Assembly (NCBI GenBank): GCA_947379975.1
Contig: CANCPF010000009.1
Span: 1 to 55,275 of the forward strand
From: Methylophilaceae bacterium
Lineage (GTDB): Bacteria; Pseudomonadota; Gammaproteobacteria; Burkholderiales; Methylophilaceae
Direction of reading: 5' to 3'
Length of the DNA stretch: 55,275 bases
This document shows, one piece after another, positions 8,771-17,328 of the stretch. Numbering within the stretch: the stretch's first letter is position 1; each line of letters opens with the position of its first letter. Made by a program: the position numbers and the translations under genes. Below the pieces are notes generated by a model. That model was not told the DNA's origin and did not search any database. It saw only the letters and a list, made by a program, of their open reading frames with translations.

Positions 8771-8800
8771 TTGTCGTAGTTAAACTGTAAGCTTTAATAA
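8771..8800 (+). promoter_or_regulatory. candidate promoter of the PDZ protein gene
   Basis: TTGTCG (8771-8776), an 18-base spacer and TAATAA (8795-8800) lie in the short divergent space between mog and the PDZ gene, 29 bases before its ATG. Acceptable but not strong match to a sigma-70 promoter. Confidence 0.4.
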
Positions 8801-8829
8801 TACCATTACCGACATTAAAGGAATTTTTC

Positions 8830-9666
8830 ATGGTGCCTAATACACATTATTCTAAAAACAAAAATGCTAGTGATGCAAAAATACTGATCACTAAAAAAAT
8901 TACCACAGCATTAATGCTCTTGGGCTTGCTTAGCTTAGGTACAGCGCTTATTGCGACGCAATTGCATGCTGCTGAAGCGAATGTCGCTGGTGTTAACTTG
9001 TACGCTAAAAATTATAAAGAACAAAATGGTTATCACCTGAAATCACAGGAAACTAACCCAGATACCAAGATTTTTGTAAGTAATCATAAAGATGATGACA
9101 ATATTAGTATGCTAGAAAAAGGTTACGATATGATGGGCTCATCAGGCTTTGATGGTGCGACGGCGCCCGCAGATTGGGCCTTGCAACACGGCAAAAATAT
9201 TAAAGCCGATACCGTGCTTATTTATAGTAAATATGGATCAACCAAAACGCCGCACGGCAAGTTGGAGTTGATCAAAGAAGCGGCCAAAAGCGGCGGTGAA
9301 ATTGATGCTAAAGATTTAGTTGAAGAACCTATTCAATATCAATATTACGCGAGCTTTTGGGCTAAATTGCCTATGCCTTTACTCGGTGTGCATGTGATTA
9401 AGTTAGTTAAAGCGGAAAGTAATGAAGATGCACAAGCCACAGGCGACCGCGGTTTAAAGATCATTGCCGTAATACATGAGTCTCCAGCCGCTAAGGCTGG
9501 TGTGGTAAAAGGCGATAACTTACTTAAAATAGGTGCTGTTGATTTAGCTAAAGCCGATGACTTATTTGCCGCGGTTAAACGCTATGCTGGACAAACGGTG
9601 GAGGTAGAGTTTTTGCACAATGATACGCTTACTAAAACAACTGTGGCATTAAACACTCGTCAATAA
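8830..9666 (+). CDS. exported PDZ-domain protein of unknown function
   Basis: 278 residues. A long basic n-region is followed by a hydrophobic stretch and a likely signal peptidase site LHAA|EA near residue 49, so the protein should be periplasmic. The middle part has the pattern LEKGYDMMGSSGFDGA...ADTVLIYSKYGSTK (about 96-140), a fold I cannot name but seen in other bacterial exported proteins. The last 90 residues form a PDZ domain (HESPAAKAGVVKGDNLLKIG). No protease domain is present, so this is an adaptor or sensor rather than a DegP/Tsp protease. AAAGGA precedes the ATG well. It is convergent with the antiporter gene, 14 bases apart. Confidence 0.85.
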   Translation: MVPNTHYSKNKNASDAKILITKKITTALMLLGLLSLGTALIATQLHAAEANVAGVNLYAKNYKEQNGYHLKSQETNPDTKIFVSNHKDDDNISMLEKGYDMMGSSGFDGATAPADWALQHGKNIKADTVLIYSKYGSTKTPHGKLELIKEAAKSGGEIDAKDLVEEPIQYQYYASFWAKLPMPLLGVHVIKLVKAESNEDAQATGDRGLKIIAVIHESPAAKAGVVKGDNLLKIGAVDLAKADDLFAAVKRYAGQTVEVEFLHNDTLTKTTVALNTRQ

Positions 9667-9680
9667 GTATTGGCGTGATG

Positions 9681-10916
9681 CTAAGCTTCTAATAAGTCCA
9701 GTTTACGTGCGAGCCACTCGGTAGTTGTGGCTTGCACCAATATTGTGATTAAAATGGCCATAAAAGTAACTGAGGCAATGACATCACCATGCGGCACCTT
9801 CATTCCTATCAGCATGCCGGCAAGTGCGCCAGGAATAACCCCCGTTTCGCGCGTCCAGCACATAAATAATAGTTCTTTAGATGTCCATTTCGCCTTGCGA
9901 TTAGGCAAGGCGCAAATAAATACTACGGCTGGCCTAGCCACAAAAATAAAGGCGATAACTACACCCAGTGCTCCCCAGAAATATTGGTGTAACAAGGCGA
10001 AATTAACTTGAGAGCCAAGCAGCATAAATATAAAAATGCGCATAATGAGTGAGGTCGTGAGTATGAAATCTTCTAGCTTACGTTCATCATCATGGTTCAT
10101 TTTGAAACCGAATAAATCCTTATTGCCTAGCACCATACCAAATACAAATACCGCCATAAAACCACTGGCGTGCAGCATATCTATACTTAAATAGGCGGTT
10201 GCTACCGACATAAGTGTGACCACTGGCGCATATTCAGCCAAAAAGCTATATTTTTCATGGGCAATTAAAAGTGCGGCTAAGTAGCCTAGCACTAGGCCAC
10301 CGATTAAGCCGAATATAGACTGTTGTAGTAATGAGAGGATATTCGCGCTGATGGAGAAGTTGTCGCCTGAAAGGGCCGCACCCAGCACCGCAAAGGTTAA
10401 AATAGCGCCCATTGCATCGTTAAAGGCCGATTCACTCATAATAGTTTGTGCTACTTTCGCCCGCACTTTTACTTGTCGGAAAACGGGTACTAGGGTCGCT
10501 GGATCGGTAGAAGCAATGACGGCGCCAAGTAACATAGCGAAAATAAATGGTAGATGCAAAAAATATTGGGCCGCTATGGCTGTGATAACTGCGCTGATAA
10601 GCACGCCTAAAGTGGATAGCGAAAGTAGTGTTGGCCAAACGCCTTTAAGTACATTTAAGCGTATGCTCGCACCACCATCAAACAGAATGTAGCATGAGCC
10701 AAAAATTAATAGTAATTGGTTTAAGGTTGAATCTACCTTAATATTGATTAAACCGAGTCCAGCGTCACCTAAAGCCATGCCAGCCAGCAAGAACATTACT
10801 ACGTCCGGCACTTTTAGTAAGCGTGCTATAAATCCTGTTAGTGTGCCTACGCCTAAAATAAGGCCCAGCAGAAATAACAGTTCTTTAGCGTGCAGAATAG
10901 CTGGAGAGTGTTCCAT
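9681..10916 (-). CDS. cation:proton antiporter (CPA1/NhaP type)
   Basis: 411 residues from the ATG at 10916, almost entirely hydrophobic with about twelve membrane segments. Family motifs are ILFDGGASIRLNVLK, ASTDPATLVPVF and MSESAFNDAMGAI; the acidic residues of the last two are the usual ion-binding site. It should exchange Na+ or K+ for H+ across the inner membrane; the ion cannot be told from sequence. The frame stays open to 11000, but that extension (KVLVIKVLTF) is encoded by a tandem repeat and is unlike the family. The ATG at 10916 has AAGTGA eight bases upstream. Confidence 0.9.
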   Translation of the reverse strand: MEHSPAILHAKELLFLLGLILGVGTLTGFIARLLKVPDVVMFLLAGMALGDAGLGLINIKVDSTLNQLLLIFGSCYILFDGGASIRLNVLKGVWPTLLSLSTLGVLISAVITAIAAQYFLHLPFIFAMLLGAVIASTDPATLVPVFRQVKVRAKVAQTIMSESAFNDAMGAILTFAVLGAALSGDNFSISANILSLLQQSIFGLIGGLVLGYLAALLIAHEKYSFLAEYAPVVTLMSVATAYLSIDMLHASGFMAVFVFGMVLGNKDLFGFKMNHDDERKLEDFILTTSLIMRIFIFMLLGSQVNFALLHQYFWGALGVVIAFIFVARPAVVFICALPNRKAKWTSKELLFMCWTRETGVIPGALAGMLIGMKVPHGDVIASVTFMAILITILVQATTTEWLARKLDLLEA

Positions 10917-10958
10917 TATAAATTCACTTGTAAAGTACAGCTCAATTAACGAGCTACG

Positions 10959-11033
10959 TGATTTGAATGTCAGTACTTTTATTACTAGCACTTTTAACAC
11001 CCGTGCTTTGAATACGCGTACTTTGAATCTTAT
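10959..11033. repeat. five imperfect 15-base tandem repeats
   Basis: Units on the plus strand: TGATTTGAATGTCAG, TACTTTTATTACTAG, CACTTTTAACACCCG, TGCTTTGAATACGCG and TACTTTGAATCTTAT. All share a core close to CTTTGAAT at the same position. The array begins 43 bases upstream of the antiporter start, between it and darP, so it lies in the promoter or leader of the antiporter gene. It looks like a diverged minisatellite or an array of binding sites. Confidence 0.75.
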
Positions 11034-11078
11034 AAAATAGCGTGCGGCCTAAATATGTGGACTCAATAAAGATGAAAA

Positions 11079-11687
11079 TTAATCTTGGTCTTGTTCATCC
11101 GCTTGCGTTGTTTCTGCATTGTTATCCAGCACTTTTTGCGCAGCTTCAGTTACTTCACGTAGTAATTTGAAAATTTCACGGCTACTTTTAGGTGGCTTTT
11201 CAGCAGCGAGTTCTTTTTGTGCATTACGTACTAAAGTTCTTAATTGCTGAATATCGGTCAGTGGATAGAGTGCTATAAACTCAGCTAACACGTTGGTGTC
11301 AGCAATCATGCGGTCACGCCAGCGCTCTAAACCATGAAAATAAGCGTTTTCGGCAGTATGTTTGCCATCCCAGCGTGCAAGTTGCTCTAGAATAGGTGCA
11401 TTATCGATTTCACGCATCAATCGACCTAAGTATTGGCGGTGGCGTCTAATAGCACCGTTGGCCGTAATTTTTTTAGTATCGAGTACTGCCGTTAATACCG
11501 TATCTGGCAATTCTAATTTGAGTAGCTTATCTTTTGGTAGCTCAGATAAGCGTACACCTAATGCCTGTTGCGCATCGGCCTCAGCTTTAAGTTGAGTCTT
11601 GCTAGTGGGTTCTTCAGCGTTTAATGTTGAGGCTAAATTAGCATCATGGCTGAAATCAATGCGAGTAGTTGTCTTTTTAGGTTTCAT
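11079..11687 (-). CDS. darP: ribosome-associated protein DarP (YjgA family)
   Basis: 202 residues. DarP binds late 50S precursors and helps mature the peptidyl transferase centre. The conserved parts are LGVRLSELPKDKLLKLELPD, RRHRQYLGRLMREID and the charged helical C terminus; the acidic tail (TTQADEQDQD) is common. The ATG at 11687 gives MKPKKTT; an in-frame ATG at 11705 would add six residues, and neither has a good ribosome-binding site. The divergent darP-pmbA pair is conserved across beta- and gammaproteobacteria and supports the call. Confidence 0.92.
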   Translation of the reverse strand: MKPKKTTTRIDFSHDANLASTLNAEEPTSKTQLKAEADAQQALGVRLSELPKDKLLKLELPDTVLTAVLDTKKITANGAIRRHRQYLGRLMREIDNAPILEQLARWDGKHTAENAYFHGLERWRDRMIADTNVLAEFIALYPLTDIQQLRTLVRNAQKELAAEKPPKSSREIFKLLREVTEAAQKVLDNNAETTQADEQDQD

Positions 11688-11784
11688 GCTGCGGTATGAT
11701 AGCATTTTTTAGTAGATAATTTTAGGCTCGTTTGTTTTAAAACGCTCGGCCGTTGTCGGCATAACAATAGAAAGATGAAAATTA

Positions 11785-13125
11785 ATGGCAGATTCAGGGT
11801 TTAGTTATTCTTTAGACGAAATTAAGCAAATGTCAGAAGACGTGCTTAAAGTGGCTAAGTTACAAGGCGCAAGCGCAGCGGAAGCCGAGCTGAGTTTAAG
11901 TATCGGGCAGAATGTATCGGTACGCATGGGCGAAACGGAAAATATTGAATATAACCGAGATAAAGGCATGTCGGTCACAGTTTATTTTGGCCAGCAAAAA
12001 GGTCATGCAAGTACGTCTGATTTAAGTCCACAAGCGCTAAAAGATACTGTTGCTGCTGCTTGTAATATTGCTAAATATACCGCCAAGGATGAATTTTGCG
12101 GATTAGCTGATGCCAAATTAATGGCCACTGATATTTTAGATTTAGATTTGCATCATCCTTGGAATATCTCGGTAGATGAAGCCATTGAAATAGCGAAAGA
12201 GTGTGAAGCCGCTGCTTTGCATGTGGATACACGCATCAGCAATTCTGAAGGTGCCAGTGTTTCAACTGGCACTGGTTACTTTGCTTATAGTAATAGTCAT
12301 GGCTTTACTGGTGGTTATCCAAGTTCCAGACATGGTATTAGTTGCTCAGTGATTGCTGAGGCTGATGACAATATGCAGCGTGATTATTGGTATAGTACTG
12401 CGCGCTCAGCCACAGATTTGCAAGCAGCGGTCGAGATCGGCAGAATTGCCGGTGAACGCACAGTGCGTCGGTTAAATTCAAGAAAAATTAAAACCTGCCA
12501 AGTGCCAGTTTTATTTGAGGCAACGCTGGCCAGCGGTCTTATTTCATCGTTAATCAGTGCGATTTCTGGTGGTAGTTTATACCGTAAATCATCGTTTTTA
12601 CTTGATAGTTTAGGCCAGCAAATTGCCAGCCCGTTATTAAATATTGTTGAAGAGCCGCATCTTAAAAAAGGATTGGCAAGCAGCCCGTTTGATAACGAAG
12701 GCGTGGCCACACATGCACGTCAATTAGTTAAAGATGGCGTGTTGCAAGGTTATATGCTGGGTAGTTATTCTGCGCGAAAATTAGGCATGCAAACGACAGG
12801 TAACGCAGGCGGCAACCATAACTTAATCGTGCAATCTGGCGCGGATGATTTTGCTGGTTTGTTAAATAAAATGGGTACAGGTTTGTTCGTTACCGAGTTG
12901 TTGGGTAGCGGCATTAATATGGTAACAGGCGATTATTCTCGAGGCGCTGCTGGCTTTTGGGTTGAAAATGGCGTGATTGTGCATGCGGTGGAAGAAATCA
13001 CCATTGCCAGCAATATGGCTGATATGCTGAAAATGATTGTTGCGATTGGCAATGATGTGTTGGTACAAGGCTCAAAACAAGTTGGTTCGATTCTAATTGA
13101 GCGCATGACCGTGGCGTGTGAATAA
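11785..13125 (+). CDS. pmbA: metalloprotease-family protein PmbA (TldE)
   Basis: 446 residues, full length. PmbA/TldE forms a heterocomplex with TldD that degrades unfolded peptides and matures peptides such as microcins and antitoxins. Visible are the N-terminal domain (AAEAELSLSIGQNVSVRMGE), the central RRLNSRKIKTCQVPVLFEAT and the C-terminal GNAGGNHNLIVQSG and GSGINMVTGDYSRGAAGFWV. PmbA lacks the zinc-binding HExxxH of TldD, as here. tldD is not in the window. Divergent from darP, convergent with mlaA across a strong terminator. Confidence 0.96.
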   Translation: MADSGFSYSLDEIKQMSEDVLKVAKLQGASAAEAELSLSIGQNVSVRMGETENIEYNRDKGMSVTVYFGQQKGHASTSDLSPQALKDTVAAACNIAKYTAKDEFCGLADAKLMATDILDLDLHHPWNISVDEAIEIAKECEAAALHVDTRISNSEGASVSTGTGYFAYSNSHGFTGGYPSSRHGISCSVIAEADDNMQRDYWYSTARSATDLQAAVEIGRIAGERTVRRLNSRKIKTCQVPVLFEATLASGLISSLISAISGGSLYRKSSFLLDSLGQQIASPLLNIVEEPHLKKGLASSPFDNEGVATHARQLVKDGVLQGYMLGSYSARKLGMQTTGNAGGNHNLIVQSGADDFAGLLNKMGTGLFVTELLGSGINMVTGDYSRGAAGFWVENGVIVHAVEEITIASNMADMLKMIVAIGNDVLVQGSKQVGSILIERMTVACE

Positions 13126-13242
13126 TGGGATTTATCCCATATATTTTGTGCTACGTCTAGGGTTGATTCGTATGGATAAACATTCATGGCCTGACTTTGA
13201 TTAGCTGCTTGTGAATTACAAGCATAACCGCCACCATAATAA

Positions 13243-13274
13243 ACAACAAAGCTCCGTTTTCGGAGCTTTGTTGT
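13243..13274. terminator. bidirectional terminator between pmbA and mlaA
   Basis: A perfect 14-bp stem (ACAACAAAGCTCCG with its complement) around a TTTT loop. It lies between the convergent ends of pmbA and mlaA and has AT-rich flanks on both sides, so it can stop transcripts in either direction. The remaining spacer (13126-13307) shows no gene. Confidence 0.85.
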
Positions 13275-13307
13275 GAATTTAATGCCTAGACGTACTTTAC
13301 GTATTAC

Positions 13308-14054
13308 TTATTTATCTGGTGCAGGGCTTGCGTCATTAAAGTCATCTTTCATAAAGTCTTCAGTCACATAACCATCTTGAATTAGATTTGCACGTCTTTG
13401 TAAGTACGCATCACGCATAAATGCGTATGGATCTAAAGAAGCTTCGTCTACTAAGTCTGAGGCTGCTAGCAATTCCGTACGTTTGTCTATGAATTGCGCG
13501 ATACGTATTTGGTTATGCAATCTAACTTGACCAATATTATGTACGTAATTCACTGGGTCCGTGGTACTTGTATCGACTACTAAGCCAGTAACATCACGCA
13601 GACTCGATGGGCCAAGAAAAGGCAGAACAAGATATGCGCCATTGCCTACACCCCAAAAACCTAGCGTTTGTCCAAAGTCTTCTTTGTGAATAGCTATTTT
13701 ATCCATAGAGGCAACGTCAAAAATACCGGCAATACCAAATGTACTGTTAATGACAAAGCGGCCTGCGTCTGTAAACGCGCTAGTAAATTTGAACTGTAAT
13801 AAATCATTGAAAATAGTGGTGATTGAAGCCAAATTGCTAAAAAAGTTATTAATACCTTTACGTACAGGTGTTGGTGCGACCGCTTTGTATGCAGTTGCCA
13901 CCGGTTTAATGACCGCCTTGTCAGCGACGTCATTAAATTTATAAATACCACGATTCAGACCCTCAAGAGGGTCTTTGTTTGTGTTAGTTGCACAGCCTGA
14001 GAGCAATGATAGGGTGAGTAAACCTGCGATTGCTATGATTGATTTTGTCCGCAT
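13308..14054 (-). CDS. mlaA: outer-membrane lipid asymmetry lipoprotein MlaA (VacJ)
   Basis: 248 residues. MlaA removes misplaced phospholipids from the outer leaflet of the outer membrane and passes them to the periplasmic carrier MlaC. A lipoprotein signal with lipobox LLSGC puts the modified cysteine near residue 21. The body has DPLEGLNRGIYKFND, GRFVINSTFGIAGIFD and FGQTLGFWGVGNGAYLVLP, all hallmarks of VacJ. The frame opens at 14090, but the ATG at 14054 follows AAGG by six bases and gives a normal signal peptide. The other mla genes are not in this window. Confidence 0.95.
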   Translation of the reverse strand: MRTKSIIAIAGLLTLSLLSGCATNTNKDPLEGLNRGIYKFNDVADKAVIKPVATAYKAVAPTPVRKGINNFFSNLASITTIFNDLLQFKFTSAFTDAGRFVINSTFGIAGIFDVASMDKIAIHKEDFGQTLGFWGVGNGAYLVLPFLGPSSLRDVTGLVVDTSTTDPVNYVHNIGQVRLHNQIRIAQFIDKRTELLAASDLVDEASLDPYAFMRDAYLQRRANLIQDGYVTEDFMKDDFNDASPAPDK

Positions 14055-14272
14055 TTGAAGCCTTAAAGTTGTGGTTTTTTCTAAAAACAAGCTTCATAGC
14101 TATTAATAATACTTAATTAGCCGCTTGAATTTATATAATAAAAATACCTAATGTTACTTTAACTTAAGCGAGCCCTATTTGTCCACTATTTTGGCTTGTG
14201 TGGCAGGTTTATGTGATAACTTCATGCCATGTTTGAAAAGCTAATGATCTGATGTTATAGGTTTTTAGCAGT

Positions 14273-14336
14273 TATAATTAACCTCAAAAAGCTTATCTGT
14301 TAAGGCGATATTGACGCTAAGAATAGATCGTATAAT
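14273..14336 (+). promoter_or_regulatory. two -10-like elements before fbp
   Basis: The mlaA-fbp divergent space (14055-14348) holds two perfect TATAAT hexamers, at 14273-14278 and 14331-14336. The second has TTGACG 14 bases upstream, too close for a standard -35, and lies only 12 bases before the fbp ATG, which would leave almost no leader. The first has no good -35. Which one is used cannot be decided by eye. Confidence 0.35.
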
Positions 14337-14348
14337 TTGGAATTTAAT

Positions 14349-15356
14349 ATGACGCCACTATTCACAATTACCGAGTTTTTAGCAGATCACCTTCAATGTG
14401 AGCAGCAAGATGCGCTGGCGCCCATCCTGTCTGACGTTGCTACAGCGTGCAAAAAAATTGCAGTGGCTATTGAGGCTGGCGCGCTTAATGGCAATATGGG
14501 TAATCTAGATTCAGAAAATGTACAGGGCGAAGTGCAAAAAGCGCTAGACATGATTGCGCACGATATATTTATTGAAGCCAATCAGCAAAGTGGTTATGTG
14601 GCAGCGATGGCATCTGAAGAGGTAGCTGAAATCATTGCGTTATCTACAAGCTATAGACAAAATGGCGATTATCTATTGGTTTTTGATCCGCTGGATGGCT
14701 CATCAAATGTCAATGTTAATATATCTGTAGGTAGCATATTTTCTATTTTAAAAAGTGGTAATAAGCAAACTGTTTTAGCTGATTTTTTACAGCCTGGAAC
14801 TTCTCAGATTTGTGCGGGTTATGCGTTATATGGCACATCAACCATGCTGGTATTTACCACGGGCAAAGGGGTCAATGGCTTTACGCTTGACACCAAGGTA
14901 GGTGAGTTTTATTTAACCCACCCTAATATGAAAATAACTCCTGATACACAAGAATTTGCAGTCAATATGTCTAATTATCGATTCTGGCAAGAGCCTGTAC
15001 AACGTTATGTTGATGAATGTTTATTGGGTGCTGATGGCATACGTGATAAAGATTTTAATATGCGCTGGGTGGCCTCAATGGTCGCAGAAGTGCACCGAAT
15101 ATTAGTCCGTGGCGGCATTTTTATGTATCCGCTTGATATGAAACAACCCACTAAAGCCGGTAAGTTGCGATTAATGTATGAGGCAAATCCGATGAGTTTT
15201 ATTGTCGAGCAAGCCGGCGGGGCCGCGAGTACTGGAGTACAACGTATTATGGACATACAGCCTAGCGGCCTGCACCAGCGCGTACCGGTAATAATGGGTA
15301 GTCTTAAAGAGGTCGAAAGATTAATCGAATATCATCAAGAATGCGGATTAGCCTAA
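14349..15356 (+). CDS. fbp: fructose-1,6-bisphosphatase, class I
   Basis: 335 residues. It hydrolyses fructose 1,6-bisphosphate to fructose 6-phosphate for gluconeogenesis or, in a methylotroph, to regenerate the C1 acceptor. The signature LLVFDPLDGSSNVNVNISVG near residue 115 holds the metal ligands, and the sugar-binding part MYPLDMKQPTKAGKLRLMYE follows near 260. A TTG at 14337 would add four residues, but the ATG at 14349 fits the family and both TATAAT elements. It ends 31 bases from the end of convergent recQ. Confidence 0.96.
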   Translation: MTPLFTITEFLADHLQCEQQDALAPILSDVATACKKIAVAIEAGALNGNMGNLDSENVQGEVQKALDMIAHDIFIEANQQSGYVAAMASEEVAEIIALSTSYRQNGDYLLVFDPLDGSSNVNVNISVGSIFSILKSGNKQTVLADFLQPGTSQICAGYALYGTSTMLVFTTGKGVNGFTLDTKVGEFYLTHPNMKITPDTQEFAVNMSNYRFWQEPVQRYVDECLLGADGIRDKDFNMRWVASMVAEVHRILVRGGIFMYPLDMKQPTKAGKLRLMYEANPMSFIVEQAGGAASTGVQRIMDIQPSGLHQRVPVIMGSLKEVERLIEYHQECGLA

Positions 15357-15358
15357 TT

Positions 15359-15403
15359 TAGCCAAGCCTCATCTAGCCAATCTCCGTCTAGCCAATCCCA
15401 CTG
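15359..15403. repeat. three 15-base tandem repeats at the fbp/recQ junction
   Basis: Three consecutive units each starting TAGCCAA (15359, 15374 and 15389). The array starts right after the fbp stop and supplies the recQ stop codon and its last few codons, so the duplication has reshaped the recQ C terminus. No terminator hairpin is seen between these convergent genes. Confidence 0.65.
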
Positions 15404-17241
15404 GCGGCATCTTCCAATACCTGTAAAAAGGCATCTCCGTAACGATCTAGCTTGGCCTGACCCACGCCACTAATCTGACTCATTTCGTCTATATTGCTTG
15501 GCCTGCGGTTGAGGATTTCCAGTAGGGTGCTGTCATGGAATATAACGTAGGGCGGCACGCCTTGTTCGCGGGCGAGTTCGGTACGTTTTGCTTTAAGTAG
15601 ATACCAAAGTGGGTCTTCGCTAACCGCACTATAGATTTCTTTAGCATTAGCGCCTCGGCCAGCTTTACTGATTTTTTGTTTCACCACTTCGGCATCGCGG
15701 CGTAACCATACTTCACTTTCGCTGCGTAGCACTGGGCGGGCAGACTCGCTTAGTTTTAAGCCGCCATAAGCTTCAATATCGCTTTCGAGATAGCCGCCCG
15801 CCACTAATTGTCGATATACGCTGCTCCATTGCTGCTGTGAAAGCGCCTTGCCGATGCCAAATGTGCTGAGTTGTTGGTGATTAAATTGTTCGATTTTTGG
15901 CGTGGCTTTGCCGAGTAATACATCGATTAAATGCACCACGCCAAATCTTTGTCCGGTACGGTATACGCATGAAAGCGCCATTTGTGCGGCTTGTGTAGCA
16001 TCCCACGTATCAACCGGTTCAAGGCAGTTATCGCATTGCTCACATTGGCCTGGGTGTTCCTCACCAAAATAGCGCAATAAAGTTTGATGGCGGCAACTGG
16101 TCGATTCGCAAAAACCTAATAGTGCATCTAGTTTTTGCCGTTCTACCTGTTTACGTTCTTCTGGAGCATCACCAGAATCCAGCATTTTACGCATACTGAC
16201 GACGTCACCTAGTCCGTAAGTCATCCATGCGTTGGCCGGCAAACCATCGCGACCGGCGCGGCCCGTTTCTTGGTAATAACCTTCCATGCTTTTTGGTAAA
16301 TCCAAATGTGCGACAAATCTTACGTTTGGTTTGTCTATGCCCATGCCAAATGCTACCGTTGCGACCATGATTACGCCTTCTTCACGCAAAAATCTTCGTT
16401 GGTTTTGGTTGCGAACACTGGCATCTAAACCAGCGTGATAGGGCAGTGCATCCCAACCGCGAGACTTTAACCACTCGGCAGTTTCTTCTACCTTGCGGCG
16501 TGATAGGCAATAAATGATGCCAGCATCGTTAGCATGCTCACGCTCTAAAAAGGATTCTAACTGCTGGCGTGCATTGGCTTTTTGTGTCACGCGATAGCGA
16601 ATGTTAGGGCGGTCGAAGCTAGAAACAAACTGACGCGCTTCTTCTAGCTTGAGCCTTTCGATAATTTCAGCGCGGGTAGGTGCATCGGCTGTGGCTGTTA
16701 GCGCAATGCGTGGCACATGTGGGAAACGCTCGTGTAACACGGTAAGTTTACGGTATTCTGGCCGAAAATCATGCCCCCACTGCGACACGCAATGTGCCTC
16801 ATCAATGGCAAAAAGTGCAATGCCAGCACCTTCTTCTATTTCTTCTAATAGCGTTAAAAAGCCACTCATTAACAAACGTTCTGGCGCGACATAAACAATC
16901 TGTAAATGCCCACGCATCAGCTGTGCGGTGATTTCCCGCGCTTCTTCAGCACCTTGGCTGGAATTCAAAAATGCTGCCCTCACGCCCAGTTGCTTTAGCG
17001 CGTCGACTTGGTCTTGCATTAACGCGATTAGCGGAGAAACGACAATCCCAACACCCTCACGCAATAATGCCGGTAGTTGGTAACAGAGTGATTTCCCACC
17101 GCCGGTGGGCATCAACACTAAGGCATCGCCACCTGCGGTAACATGGTCTACGATGGCTTGTTGTTCACCCCTGAAAGACGAGTAGCCGAAAACGTCGTGC
17201 AGAACTTGTTGAGATTTATATTGGGTGGCGGGATTTGACAT
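15388..17241 (-). CDS. recQ: ATP-dependent DNA helicase RecQ
   Basis: 617 residues, full length. RecQ unwinds DNA 3' to 5' in recombinational repair and replication restart. Order: Walker A LMPTGGGKSLCYQLPA near residue 46, DEAH box ALFAIDEAHCVSQWGHDFRP, helicase C domain with YYQETGRAGRDGLPA, the RecQ zinc site (cysteines in CESTSCRHQTLL and GQCEQCDNC), a winged helix and an HRDC domain ending near the C terminus (NRRPSNIDEMSQISGVGQAK). ATG at 17241. Confidence 0.97.
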   Translation of the reverse strand: MSNPATQYKSQQVLHDVFGYSSFRGEQQAIVDHVTAGGDALVLMPTGGGKSLCYQLPALLREGVGIVVSPLIALMQDQVDALKQLGVRAAFLNSSQGAEEAREITAQLMRGHLQIVYVAPERLLMSGFLTLLEEIEEGAGIALFAIDEAHCVSQWGHDFRPEYRKLTVLHERFPHVPRIALTATADAPTRAEIIERLKLEEARQFVSSFDRPNIRYRVTQKANARQQLESFLEREHANDAGIIYCLSRRKVEETAEWLKSRGWDALPYHAGLDASVRNQNQRRFLREEGVIMVATVAFGMGIDKPNVRFVAHLDLPKSMEGYYQETGRAGRDGLPANAWMTYGLGDVVSMRKMLDSGDAPEERKQVERQKLDALLGFCESTSCRHQTLLRYFGEEHPGQCEQCDNCLEPVDTWDATQAAQMALSCVYRTGQRFGVVHLIDVLLGKATPKIEQFNHQQLSTFGIGKALSQQQWSSVYRQLVAGGYLESDIEAYGGLKLSESARPVLRSESEVWLRRDAEVVKQKISKAGRGANAKEIYSAVSEDPLWYLLKAKRTELAREQGVPPYVIFHDSTLLEILNRRPSNIDEMSQISGVGQAKLDRYGDAFLQVLEDAASGIG

Positions 17242-17328
17242 GGCGCCATTGTAACACCGGACAGCTTACGCACTGGCGGCTAGCAGAGCTACGATGTTTT
17301 GTTCGGGAGTAAAGCTGGAGTGGACTCT

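Noticed and set aside
10744..11040. Plus-strand open frame with five-residue periodic C terminus
   Set aside because: The periodicity comes from the 15-base DNA repeat, and most of the frame is the reverse of the antiporter gene.
11068..11786. Identical 16-base AAAGATGAAAATTAAT at 11068-11083 and 11771-11786 flanking darP, as possible transposition or recombination ends
   Set aside because: An AT-rich 16-mer repeated once in 55 kb is not far from chance, and darP-pmbA is a conserved native arrangement.
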